64,000 bases of DNA, taken from NCBI RefSeq assembly GCF_003254155.1, contig NZ_QKZI01000002.1, positions 186,001 through 250,000 of the forward strand. Direction: 5' to 3'. Made by a program: the position numbers and the translations under genes. Positions 1 to 8,801 of this stretch are shown here, in pieces. Below the pieces are notes generated by a model. That model was given only the letters and a program-made list of their open reading frames with translations. It searched no databases and was not told where the DNA came from. Within the stretch, counting starts at the first letter, position 1; every line of letters begins with the position of its first letter. Origin of the DNA: Psychrobacillus insolitus. Lineage in GTDB: Bacteria > Bacillota > Bacilli > Bacillales_A > Planococcaceae.

Positions 1-1450
1 AATCCATTGAATGTTTGTTTACAACCATTTTTGTATTCTGTACAACCATAGAAGTTTTTTTGCGCTATGATAGATCCCTTTTTACAAGTCGGACACGAGA
101 CAATTGGTTCTCTTTTATATCTAGATGCGCTTACTTTAGGTGGTAGCTGGATGTTTATATTCTTCGCTTGCAGTTGGACTGGAACTTCTTGTAATAAACT
201 ACGAATAAATTTTTCTATGCTACCAAGAAATCTTTCCTGGGAACCTTCTCCATTGCCGATTTTTCGAAGATATGTCTCCCATTTTGCAGTCATGGAAGGG
301 CTGGCAAGTAGATTACCTTCAATAGCTTGACATAAAACACGTCCTTTATCCGTAATAGAAACGATATTTTTAGTTACATCTATATAGCCATGCCGCTTTA
401 TGGTTTCGATAATTCCACTTCGAGTAGCTTCCGTGCCTAAACCTTCTACTTCTTTTAAAATTTCTGTTTCATTTTTATTATCCACAAGTTTTCCACATGT
501 CTTCATCATCGCGATTAATTGGCCTTCAGTGTATGGTTTTGGAGGAACTGTTTTTCCTTCTTTTATACCAATATCACTTTCTACGAGTTCTTTCTCACGG
601 AGAAGAGGGAGTGGTTGTTCTTCTTTATCCAATTCTTTATTGGAACGGACGAATAATGCTTTCCATCCTTTATCTAGTTCTGTTTTTCCTGTTGTAAAAA
701 ATAGAAGTTCATTTACATCTGTTGTTACCTTGGTTTCTGTGTATATGTAGTCCGTATGAAACATCGCAAGAGTCGTGCGAATAACTTCTTCGTAAAGATT
801 ACGTTCAATACCAGATAGACCATTTAGCACAGTTTGAGAAGGTATTTTCTTTGTCGGTATGATGGCATAATGTTCTTGCACTTTTGAACTGTCCACATAG
901 CGTTTTTTAGGAGCAAGTGATGTAACGGGAAAAGAATGCCCAATTAGTTGTTGATAATCATTTATTTTTCCAGCAAGGTAGGAAAACTCACTAGGCGTAA
1001 TATGTCTTGAGTCCGTCCTTGGGTAAGTAACTAGCTTCTTTTCATACAAAACTTGCATTGTTTTTAAAACATTTGCAGGACTTACTTTCCATAATCTATT
1101 TGCAGTTGCCTGTAATGTGGATAACGAGTGTAGTTGTGGAGGGGGAGTTCGCTTATCCACTTTATCCACAGACGTAATGATCCCAGGAGAATTTGGTTGA
1201 ATGGCATGTTTTGCAAGCAACTCTTGAATCATTTCTCGTTTCGACTCTTTTGCTTTTGCTTTTCCTTTATACGTCCCATTTTCTGCAGTAAAAGTTGATT
1301 CGATTTCGAAAAAAGGTTCCGATACAAAGTTTTCAATTTCCATTTGTCTTTGATAAATCAAATATATAGTGGGAGATTGAACACGGCCAATGGGAAATAC
1401 TTCTTTTATGCCTTGTGCCTGAAGAAGGAGTGTGTAAAGACGGGATCCGT
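1..1450 (-). CDS. topB: DNA topoisomerase III, 3' exon (partial, continues past the window)
   Basis: This is the second exon of a type IA topoisomerase that relaxes or decatenates DNA through a tyrosine-linked single-strand break. The reverse strand is open from the intron boundary to position 1 and has no start codon of its own. It opens with GSRLYTLLLQ, contains GRVQSPTIYLIYQRQ, the catalytic-tyrosine motif VTYPRTDSR (near 1010-1030), and ends in a cysteine-containing zinc-ribbon-like tail (SCPTCKKGS, near 50-110). Joining its first two bases (AC) to the lone A left by the upstream exon restores the reading frame and gives GMNGSRLYTLL, which is what the family has at this place. The C-terminal end lies outside the window. 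Function depends on intron removal. Confidence 0.9.
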
Positions 1451-2287
1451 ATAGCGATAGGTAAGTCTTTGAAGTAATCTCCAACTTTTCCCCCGCTCCA
1501 CACCGTGCGTGCGATTTTCACCGCACACGGCGTTCCCTCAATTTAGTTTTATCTTTGTTTCCCTAATCTGGTAACATTTTTGGTTACTCACATGTCCATT
1601 TCCTCGTTGTCTTACACGAACCTATGAAAAATGATTAGGTTTCTGATAATTTAAACTAAATTGACTTGTGGCTATTGCTCAGTTCTCATTACAAGAACAT
1701 CACCGCTCTTGCCACTACTCTCACTAGAACTAAACAAGGTTATTCGCTATTTACGCATTCCCTTGTAACGCTTCATCGAGTGTGTCCTCTCCACGTTTCT
1801 AGCTTTCCACGTTGCCCTATTTCTATCTACATTACATTAGGTTAGGTGCTGACTATATCCCATCATTTTATCCAACGCCTTTAACGTTGCATGGTCTTTC
1901 ATAGCATGAATTCTTACTCAACCACAAAATGATGAACCTAGATTTCTCAAGGCCAGTCGTAGGGATGTACATTCGCCAGTTCGTCAGTGTATTACCACAT
2001 TCTCACCATACTAAGTTTTTAACGACTTCCGGACTATCATATACGGACAATACCTCTATTGCCTTTTCGGTTATTCAATTGAACACTTCGGTATACTTCG
2101 CCCGACTTCACCGAGCTTCACACTACTTTTGATTACACATTCTACTCATAGCATGTCGGAGTATTAAAGATAGCGTTTCAAGGCGTTACCCTATCATTCC
2201 ACTATTCAAAATAGGACTTTATTCCATTAACAGCTTTTCACAGCACGTTTGGAATAAGATAGCTTTTCACTATCTAACGTGTCGCAC
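1451..2287 (-). mobile_element. ORF-less group II intron inside topB
   Basis: The reverse strand begins with the group II 5' consensus GTGCGAC (2287 downward) and ends in ...CTATCGCTAT, an AY terminus. Just before the 3' end lies a domain V-like hairpin (about 1499-1534): GCCGTGTGCGG, a GAAA-type loop, then CGCACGCACGG. A domain VI-like segment follows, ending in CTTACCTATC. Excision at these two points restores the topB frame exactly. The element is 837 nt and has no long reverse-strand ORF, so it lacks the usual reverse transcriptase/maturase. If it still splices, a maturase must act in trans or splicing must be unusually autonomous. ORFs within it on the forward strand look spurious. Confidence 0.88.
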
Positions 2288-2816
2288 TCATTCCAACTAA
2301 CCAATCACTTATTTGTCGTGCTTTTGCTTCTTCGTATAAGAGAAGGTCTTTGCGATTATCTTGTAAATTAGCAAATCCTTTTCTTACTTCCTCTATTTCA
2401 AGTGAATTAATCCATAGTCGTTTAATAGTTTGGTTTCTAGCTCCAGTTTGATAGTAAATACTGTAGAAGATATTCGAACCTTCTCTGTCTACATCGCATG
2501 CGTTAATAACGGTATCTGTTGCTTTCATCAGGTTTTTGACGATGGTGAACTGTTTGTACTTTCCTTTAGCAACTTGAAAATCATATCTATTAGGCAAGAT
2601 TGGCAAACTACTTAATGACCACTTGTCCCATTTTGGATCATATGCTTTTGGTTCTTTGAGTTCTACTAGATGTCCGATCCCCCAAGTAATATAGGCACCT
2701 TCTGGGAAGATAGGTGAAGGTAATATTTCTAAGTAACCATCTTGTCGTTTAACGGAGAAAGCATCTGCATAAGCTTTTGCTTGGCTTGGTTTTTCTGCTA
2801 GTATTACTGGTTTCAA
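2288..2816 (-). CDS. topB: DNA topoisomerase III, 5' exon
   Basis: This exon encodes the N-terminal TOPRIM part of topoisomerase III: KPVILAEKPSQAKAYADA at the start, NACDVDREGSNIFYSIYY (the TOPRIM acidic DxD-type motif) near residue 100, and ARQISDWLVGM at the end. I place the start at the TTG codon at 2816, which follows a GGGGGAA ribosome binding site and begins right at the conserved KPVILAEKPS; a longer upstream reading has no family resemblance. The exon ends with one base of a split codon at 2288. Without splicing, translation would stop a few codons into the intron and give a protein truncated before the catalytic tyrosine. Confidence 0.9.
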
Positions 2817-2997
2817 TGCAATTCCCCCAATTTTAAAAATAAAACATTCGTTCTTATAATTGTGCCTCATTTTTAATGAAAATACAAATTTCATTCTATC
2901 AAAATACGATTAAATCCAAAGGAAATAAGATGTGGGAAGTATGTAGACGGGGAAATACAATGCAGATAATCATAGGGCTGTTTTTGTTCACAATGAA

Positions 2998-3031
2998 GAA
3001 CCCCTTTATCAAAAGAGATAAAGGGGTTTTA
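2998..3031. terminator. Hairpin between topB and yflT-like gene
   Basis: Perfect stem AACCCCTTTATC / GATAAAGGGGTT with a 6-nt loop, followed by TTTTATT on the forward strand. It lies directly downstream of the reverse-strand stress gene and probably ends that transcript. Confidence 0.7.
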
Positions 3032-3045
3032 TTATTTGCAATTCG

Positions 3046-3366
3046 TTATTGATGAGCAATTAAAACTAATTTACCTTGATCGAGCTCTTTTTCAGCAGCA
3101 TCAGCTTCTGCTTCAGTTAATCCAGCTGCTTGCATCTTACTACGTAATTCGTCTCCTCTTGAAACGAACATATTTTTCATACTATCAAGGAATCCTTGTT
3201 CTTTCATCCCAACATTTTTAGTATCTAATGCATCGTTAATATCATCAGATCTTTCTTTAAAATGAGCGAAGATATGAATGTTATCTCTTGAATATCCCTG
3301 AGTCTCAAGTTTCTCAATTTCTTGTTTAGCTTGTACGGCATTTTCTACAGTTAATTTGACTGTCAT
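3046..3366 (-). CDS. yflT: General stress protein, YflT/GSP17M-like
   Basis: A 106-residue protein of the YflT-type general stress family (heat-induced stress protein domain). It starts TVKLTVENAVQAKQEIEKL, then GYSRDNIHIFAH, a mainly alpha/beta soluble fold without signal peptide or membrane segments; the second half is acidic and helical. The start at 3366 is chosen because GGAGGG sits at proper spacing; an upstream in-frame ATG at 3393 would overlap that site and has none of its own. A sigma-B-like promoter lies upstream, matching control of the family in Bacillus. The biochemical role of the family is not known. Confidence 0.85.
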   Translation of the reverse strand: MTVKLTVENAVQAKQEIEKLETQGYSRDNIHIFAHFKERSDDINDALDTKNVGMKEQGFLDSMKNMFVSRGDELRSKMQAAGLTEAEADAAEKELDQGKLVLIAHQ

Positions 3367-3400
3367 TAAAATCCCTCCAGTTTTTTGATACATCTTTACT

Positions 3401-3426
3401 TTACCCCTAGTTTTTTAGGTTTAAAC
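3401..3426 (-). promoter_or_regulatory. Sigma-B-type promoter of the stress gene
   Basis: Reading on the reverse strand: GTTTAA (-35), 14-nt spacer, GGGTAA (-10), about 35 nt ahead of the start codon. This fits the general stress sigma-B consensus (GTTTAA, 12-15 nt, GGGTAT). Inferred from sequence only. Confidence 0.75.
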
Positions 3427-3602
3427 ACAAGGATGGAGTGAGTTTAGCAAAAAGGGATATTTCTTCAATGCATTTATGATTAAATTCAAATCTTTTTAAC
3501 TAAGTTAATAGAGAAGGAATTGTTCAAAGAAAGTAGAATTAGAAGTTAATGAACTTGTATAAATCGAAGGTGACTATTTTATACATATAAGGGGCTGAAA
3601 TA

Positions 3603-5153
3603 ATGTTAGTAGCAGGACAAAAAGACATGCAACAGTTAGATCAATATACAATGGAAAGAATTGGACTTCCAGGTGTTGTCTTAATGGAAAATGCCGGGGC
3701 TAAAGTGGTGGAGGAGATCATGAACTCCCTTCCTTTGGAACAGGCAAAAATAGTCGTGCTCGCAGGAGGAGGAAATAATGGCGGTGATGGATTTGTTATT
3801 GCTCGTCTTTTAGCGGATAAAGGGATTAAAACTCTGCTCTGTGTTCTTGTTGATGTGGAACATGTAAAAGGAGACGCAAAAGTACATTTAGATGTATACA
3901 AAAACCGTCATTTACCACTATTTGAACTGAGCAAAAATACGTTAGAAAATCTAAAAAAAGAATTAAATATAGCAGATATTATTGTAGATGCTATGTTAGG
4001 TACTGGAGTAATTGGTGCAGTTCGAGAACCGTTTAGTGAAGTGATTTCGATCGTGAACGACTATGGAAAAGAAAAGCTAGTTATGTCTGTAGATATTCCA
4101 TCTGGAGTTTCTAGTGACACTGGAAAAGTGGAAGGAGTCGCAATTATTGCGACAAAAACGGTTAGTTTTGTTTTACCGAAGAAAGGCTTCTTCTTAGCAG
4201 AAGGACCTCGTCATATAGGTGAATGGAAAGTTGTGGATATTTCCGTTCCTTTATTAGCAATTCAAGAACTGGGACTAACCCTTCCAATTCTTATAACGAA
4301 AACTCTAGTTAAATCTTCATTACCAGTACGTCCTCCTCATGGACACAAGGGAACTTTCGGTCATGTGCTTATTGTCGGTGGATCGCGTCCATATGTTGGA
4401 GCACCTGTTTATGCAGCAAAATCTGCATTTTTCAGTGGAGCTGGATTGGTGACGTTGGCGATTCCAGAAAATATTTATCCAATGGTAGCAACTCAAAATC
4501 CTGAATCATTGCTTTTACCATTAGCTGAACAGGATGGACATTTTGCAGAACATGCATTAGAAGAATTATTATCTCGACTTTCTACATTCACAAGTATTGC
4601 AATCGGACCGGGAATGGGAAGATTCGATGGGGGTGAGCGGTTAATAAAGAACTTATTTACTTCACTAGCCAAACAATCCATTGTGCTGGATGCGGATGCG
4701 CTATTCTTCATAAGAAACCAACTAGATATGATTAAACATTACAATGGAGACGTGATTTTAACTCCACATCCAGGGGAAATGGCGACTTTATTGAATACTA
4801 CTGTGTATGAAATTGAAGCAAATAGATTGGATGTTGCAAAAGACTTTGCAGTTAATAATCAAGTGTACTTGATGCTGAAAGGACATCGTTCCATTATAGC
4901 TACGCCAACGGGAGAAGTGTATATCAATCCATTTGGAAATGATGCACTTGGAAAAGGGGGAAGTGGTGATGTATTGACTGGACTCATTACTTCATTCCTT
5001 GCACAAGGAGCAACGCCCATTCATGCCCTTATTTCTGCTAGCTATGTTCATGCCGAAGCTGGAGAAGAACAAGCGAAAATTTTTTCTCAGTATGGTGTGA
5101 CACCATTAGATACTATAGATGGAATTCGTAAAGAATTGATCAAACTTAGTTAA
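3603..5153 (+). CDS. nnr: Bifunctional NAD(P)H-hydrate epimerase / ADP-dependent dehydratase
   Basis: Repairs NADHX and NADPHX, damaged hydrated forms of the cofactors. The N-terminal YjeF_N half (residues about 1-210) carries the glycine-rich epimerase motif AGGGNNGGDGFVIARLL and DAMLGTGVIG; the C-terminal ribokinase-like half (about 225-516) carries VLIVGGS, AIGPGMGR, LTPHPGEMATLL and the nucleotide/catalytic motif NDALGKGGSGDVLTGLI. At 516 residues both domains are complete, as in E. coli Nnr. Start ATG follows AAGGGG. The gene stands alone, ended by a strong hairpin at 5276. Confidence 0.93.
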   Translation: MLVAGQKDMQQLDQYTMERIGLPGVVLMENAGAKVVEEIMNSLPLEQAKIVVLAGGGNNGGDGFVIARLLADKGIKTLLCVLVDVEHVKGDAKVHLDVYKNRHLPLFELSKNTLENLKKELNIADIIVDAMLGTGVIGAVREPFSEVISIVNDYGKEKLVMSVDIPSGVSSDTGKVEGVAIIATKTVSFVLPKKGFFLAEGPRHIGEWKVVDISVPLLAIQELGLTLPILITKTLVKSSLPVRPPHGHKGTFGHVLIVGGSRPYVGAPVYAAKSAFFSGAGLVTLAIPENIYPMVATQNPESLLLPLAEQDGHFAEHALEELLSRLSTFTSIAIGPGMGRFDGGERLIKNLFTSLAKQSIVLDADALFFIRNQLDMIKHYNGDVILTPHPGEMATLLNTTVYEIEANRLDVAKDFAVNNQVYLMLKGHRSIIATPTGEVYINPFGNDALGKGGSGDVLTGLITSFLAQGATPIHALISASYVHAEAGEEQAKIFSQYGVTPLDTIDGIRKELIKLS

Positions 5154-5275
5154 AAAACATGTAGCCTACTTTACGATCTATTTATATAGAATAAATCCCT
5201 TTTTGAGACCAAAAAGCAGGTGAATGAGAACATTTCCTAAGGGAACGCAACCAAAATTGGAAATCTAACAAAAAA

Positions 5276-5311
5276 AATCTCCAAGTCGTTTATGACTTAG
5301 AGATTCTTTTT
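5276..5311. terminator. Terminator between convergent nnr and TVP38 genes
   Basis: AATCTCcAAGTC / GACTTaGAGATT stem with a short loop, A-run before and CTTTTTG after, so it can act on both strands. Confidence 0.8.
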
Positions 5312-5347
5312 GTGAATTATTCAAAATCTAATTTATAGTCTTCTGCT

Positions 5348-6034
5348 TTAATCATTAGATTCGATTTTGCCGGCAGCTTTTCTTTTCTTTTGAAGGAGTT
5401 TAAACAAATAATACAGTAAAACTGCACCAAGAATAATCACCCATACGACGTATTCATTTAAATCTGCTTTAATAATTCCAGCAGGTATTAGTGCGAGAGC
5501 AAAGAAAAAAAGGAAGTTTCCGATTGCAGTTGCAATGGTAAATGGCATAATTCGTATAGTACTTAAACCTGCTAAAATATTGACTAAACTTGTTGGTACA
5601 AAAGGGAAAATACGTGCTTGAAATACATAAGCAAATCCATTTGCATCAACTTTTTCAATTAATTTAGGATTAAATTTTTCAATAATCATACCTTGAAAAA
5701 TATAACGTACCCCGTAAAATACTAGGATGGAAGCAAGTACACTTGTAAACCAACTCCATAAGAAACCATTGATAAAACCAAATAAGTTAAGATTAATCGT
5801 AATTACCAGTATGAGAGGGAAAACAGTAAAAGAATTTTGAATTACCATGACCAAGAACATAAAGAAAAATGCATATGCCATGTTACTCGTTAGAAAACTA
5901 CGTATCTTGTCGACATCTCGATCAATTAGAAGCGTAATTAAATCTTTGTTAAAAATAAAAAAGATCAACAAAAGTAGAAGTCCAATCCACATTAGCCATT
6001 TTTTTGTTGTGAATTTATTTAATATCTTTTTCAT
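5348..6034 (-). CDS. TVP38/TMEM64 family membrane protein
   Basis: A 228-residue integral membrane protein with about five to six hydrophobic helices. The SNARE-associated/TVP38 (DedA-like) signature is seen as F.ARIFPFVPTSLVNILAGLS in the middle, after the re-entrant-type segment GFINGFLWSWFTSVLASILVFYG. The family resembles the DedA superfamily linked to lipid scrambling and membrane homeostasis, but the substrate here cannot be told. The C-terminus is a basic cytosolic tail (KLLQKKRKAAGK). Start chosen at 6034 with AGGTGA upstream; an in-frame ATG at 6061 has no ribosome binding site. Convergent with nnr. Confidence 0.85.
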   Translation of the reverse strand: MKKILNKFTTKKWLMWIGLLLLLIFFIFNKDLITLLIDRDVDKIRSFLTSNMAYAFFFMFLVMVIQNSFTVFPLILVITINLNLFGFINGFLWSWFTSVLASILVFYGVRYIFQGMIIEKFNPKLIEKVDANGFAYVFQARIFPFVPTSLVNILAGLSTIRIMPFTIATAIGNFLFFFALALIPAGIIKADLNEYVVWVIILGAVLLYYLFKLLQKKRKAAGKIESND

Positions 6035-6214
6035 TTTGTCACCTATTCTTTCGTTAATCATAGTTATCTAATCCTACCATGCTTTTGAAGCAGTAAAAAA
6101 TTTGGGTCCTTGCTATTCTAAAATTGAAAGTGGCGGGAAATATAGTAGAAAAGAAGAATATATGCATGAAAAAGGATAATTTAACCCAAACTTTAAAGGA
6201 AAGGAGTGTATTCA

Positions 6215-7474
6215 TTGGCTTTCCTTAAAGACGCTATTCAGAAATATGCTTTACCTTATAAAACAAACGAAGATTTAACACCTATTTTAGATGCTATTGG
6301 TGATGCAAAAATTGTTCTTTTAGGTGAAGCAAGTCACGGCACTTCCGAATTTTACACGGTTCGAGCAGAATTGTCCAAACGTATGATTGAAGAGAAAGGT
6401 TTCACACTCATCGCTGTAGAAGGGGATTGGCCATCTACCCAGCGTATAAACAGATTTATTAAAGGATATACCGAGGAACAAACTAACGTTAAAAATGTTC
6501 TAAAAGTTTTTAAAAGGTGGCCTACTTGGATGTGGGCAAATGAAGAAATTGCTGAATTTGTTACATGGTTAAAAAAGCACAACGAAAAAAAAGAGGCAAA
6601 TGATAAAGTCGGGTTTTATGGAATTGATGTATATAGTCTTTGGGAGTCTTTAGATGAAGTGATTACATATTTGAGTAAAACAGATCCAAATGGAACTGAA
6701 TTGGCATTTGCTCAAAAGGCACTTTCTTGTTTTGAACCTTTTAACCGACATCCTGAAACTTACGCACTTTCTTCGATTAATATTTCGGAAGCTTGTGTAG
6801 ATGAAGTTTCCAAGCTATTGACTTCCATTCGAGCAAACGAAGATAACTATAAAGATCCAGGAGAAGCCGATCTAAATTTAAAGATAAATGCAATGGTTGC
6901 CCAAAATGCCGAGGAATATTACCGCGCAATGGTTCGCAGTGATGAGTTGTCATGGAATGTCCGTGACGAGCATATGGTCGAGGCAATTAATGAGATAATG
7001 GACTACCATGGAAAAGAAGCGAAAATAATCATCTGGGAACATAATACGCATATTGGAGACGCTTCTGCTACAGATATGGAAGAAGCGGGCATGGTGAATG
7101 TTGGGAAAATTATTAGACAGCAAAACGATAGGGAAGATGTATATGCGGTCGGATTTGGTACTCATAGTGGTACTGTTATTGCTTCAGATGAATGGGGTAT
7201 TCCATATAAACAAATAAACGTGCCACCTGCGAGGAAAGATTCTTGGGAAGCCGCATTGCATAACGCAGGTGCATTTAATAAATTATTACTTTTTAATGAA
7301 GAAAACAGGTCATTATTTAGTCAATGGATTGGTCATAGGGCAATTGGAGTAGTTTACAATCCTAATTATGAAACGTATGGAAATTATGTACCTTCTAAAA
7401 TAGGAAACCGTTATGATGCTTTTATCTATATAGATCAAACAAATGCCCTTTCCCCTTTGACAACCGATGAATAA
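6215..7474 (+). CDS. Erythromycin esterase family protein
   Basis: A 419-residue homologue of the EreA/EreB-type esterase fold. Visible family motifs: VLLGEASHGTSEFY (containing the catalytic-type His), IAVEGDWP with the conserved Glu, FYGIDVYSLWESL, and IIIWEHNTHIGDA with the second conserved His region. No signal peptide. The start is TTG at 6215, eight bases after AAAGGAG; the in-frame GTG at 6206 overlaps that site. Chromosomal members of this family in Bacillales are common and mostly of unknown substrate, so macrolide resistance should not be assumed. Ends in its own terminator. Confidence 0.85.
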   Translation: MAFLKDAIQKYALPYKTNEDLTPILDAIGDAKIVLLGEASHGTSEFYTVRAELSKRMIEEKGFTLIAVEGDWPSTQRINRFIKGYTEEQTNVKNVLKVFKRWPTWMWANEEIAEFVTWLKKHNEKKEANDKVGFYGIDVYSLWESLDEVITYLSKTDPNGTELAFAQKALSCFEPFNRHPETYALSSINISEACVDEVSKLLTSIRANEDNYKDPGEADLNLKINAMVAQNAEEYYRAMVRSDELSWNVRDEHMVEAINEIMDYHGKEAKIIIWEHNTHIGDASATDMEEAGMVNVGKIIRQQNDREDVYAVGFGTHSGTVIASDEWGIPYKQINVPPARKDSWEAALHNAGAFNKLLLFNEENRSLFSQWIGHRAIGVVYNPNYETYGNYVPSKIGNRYDAFIYIDQTNALSPLTTDE

Positions 7475-7479
7475 AAAAT

Positions 7480-7518
7480 CAAGGCTGCTCAAGAATATAA
7501 GAGCCGCCTTGGTTTTTT
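7480..7518. terminator. Terminator after the esterase gene
   Basis: Stem CAAGGCtGCTC / GAGCcGCCTTG with a 9-10 nt loop and a GGTTTTTT tail on the forward strand; also just downstream of the convergent membrane gene. Confidence 0.85.
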
Positions 7519-7519
7519 A

Positions 7520-8209
7520 TTATGGAGCGGAGGGATTGTAATTAATACTTTTTTTCATTAACCAAGATATAAGTAAGAGTATAGCACCAATACCGAGTGA
7601 AACTGTCCATGGAAATTCAAAGGATGGACCAAAGTCTTTAATGAAATAACTAGCAACTATTATAACTAAGAACTCAACAGCTCCGTATAAACCAGCTTTT
7701 ATCATCTGCATTTTTTCGTTAGTATTTTCGTCGAATGCAGAGCGATTTATCAAAGTAAAGATCACTTTAACTCCTAGAGCGACCAGTAATAGAATTAATG
7801 CAACGAGAATAATCGTTGGTAAAATATATTCGGTTGTATCGACTTCTTGAGTTAGCCCAATCAATAAGATCGCAATACTTCGCATCACTAAAAACCAACC
7901 AATTAAATTTATCGTAATTTGGCCAAAAAATTTGACTAAATCTCGTTTTTCTTCCGGAGGTAATTGGCTAATGATTTCATCAGCATATCCTTTTGGATCA
8001 TTACCAAAAATATCTCTTGCAGTTTTTCCATCATGCTGTCCTTCTATTAAATGCTCCAACATTTCCATTAATACCTCTTCTGATTGCTGCTCGGATAAAC
8101 TTAGCCTAGTACGAATATAAATCATTAGATTTGAGTAGTACTTTTCATTTTCTTCCGTCAGAAATTCTCTTTTTTGATTGTTTTGCTCGATTAATTCACT
8201 TGCTCTCAT
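7520..8209 (-). CDS. DUF1129-like membrane protein, partner of PadR regulator
   Basis: A 229-residue protein with a soluble, acidic, helical N-terminus (about 100 residues; LSLSEQQSEEVLMEMLEHLIEGQHDGKTARDIFG) followed by four predicted membrane helices (about residues 95-115, 125-150, 170-190, 198-217). This layout matches the DUF1129/DUF1700-like proteins commonly encoded next to PadR-type regulators. Its start codon overlaps the end of the padR gene by 14 bases, so the two are co-translated. The function is unknown; pairing suggests the regulator controls and perhaps senses through this membrane protein. Confidence 0.75.
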   Translation of the reverse strand: MRASELIEQNNQKREFLTEENEKYYSNLMIYIRTRLSLSEQQSEEVLMEMLEHLIEGQHDGKTARDIFGNDPKGYADEIISQLPPEEKRDLVKFFGQITINLIGWFLVMRSIAILLIGLTQEVDTTEYILPTIILVALILLLVALGVKVIFTLINRSAFDENTNEKMQMIKAGLYGAVEFLVIIVASYFIKDFGPSFEFPWTVSLGIGAILLLISWLMKKSINYNPSAP

Positions 8210-8540
8210 TTGAATCTTCTCCTTTCAATAGTAACGCATTGATCGGTACCGACAATTGATTCCATTCTTCTGAAATGATATTGAGTGCATCTTTTCCTGC
8301 TTCAGTTAACGAGTAGTACTTTCGGTTGGGACCTGATTCGGAAGGTATCATTTTTCCAGTGATCAGTTTATTTTTTTGTAATCGTAATAGAACAGGGTAG
8401 ATGGTTCCTTCACTTACATCTGCTAAACCAACTTCTTGCAATTTACGAGAAAGCTCGTATCCGTAGACAGTTTCTTTTTCAATTACCGCTAGTACGCAGC
8501 CATCTAGTATTCCTTTTAGTAGCTGACTTCTGATGGTCAT
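8196..8540 (-). CDS. PadR family transcriptional regulator
   Basis: A 114-residue winged-helix regulator: QLLKGILDGCVLAVIEKE, YGYELSRKLQEVGLADVSEGTIYPVLLRLQKNKLI (the PadR recognition region with the typical GTIYPVLxRLxxxGxL pattern), then GPNRKYYSLTEAGKD on the wing. The C-terminal part is short, as in PadR subfamily 2. It leads a two-gene operon with the membrane protein downstream. A double inverted repeat 20-80 bases upstream (8561-8620) is the likely operator, implying autoregulation. Confidence 0.92.
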   Translation of the reverse strand: MTIRSQLLKGILDGCVLAVIEKETVYGYELSRKLQEVGLADVSEGTIYPVLLRLQKNKLITGKMIPSESGPNRKYYSLTEAGKDALNIISEEWNQLSVPINALLLKGEDSNESK

Positions 8541-8560
8541 ATAAATATTCTCCTTCCACC

Positions 8561-8620
8561 ACTACTTTGTAAAACAAGATAGTAATTCAAAAATTAGCTA
8601 CCTTGTTTTACAAAGTAGCT
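8561..8620. promoter_or_regulatory. Probable PadR operator, two inverted copies
   Basis: ACTACTTTGTAAAACAAG at 8561 recurs in inverted orientation as CTTGTTTTACAAAGTAGCT at 8602-8620. Each arm is itself partly dyadic (ACTA...TAGT; AGCTAC...GTAGCT). The repeat overlaps the expected promoter of padR, so it is a natural autorepression site. It could also form a large stem in RNA. Confidence 0.65.
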
Positions 8621-8801
8621 AATTGGATTATAAAATTAAATTATTTAGATGTCAAATGAAAATCTAAAAATAATGAATCATATTTTTCACAACCATAGGG
8701 CTAGGAAAAAGAAGCATTTTATAAAAGATTAACAAAAGAGATGGTATTAACTAAAAATTCGGTGCTAAACTATTAGAATCTATAAATAATGGAGGCATTA
8801 A

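Noticed and set aside
1929-2132. Forward-strand ORF of 67 codons inside the topB intron
   Set aside because: No ribosome binding site, no family resemblance, and antisense to structured intron RNA.
6215-7474. Macrolide resistance gene
   Set aside because: Only general family motifs are present; chromosomal homologues without resistance are frequent in Bacillales.
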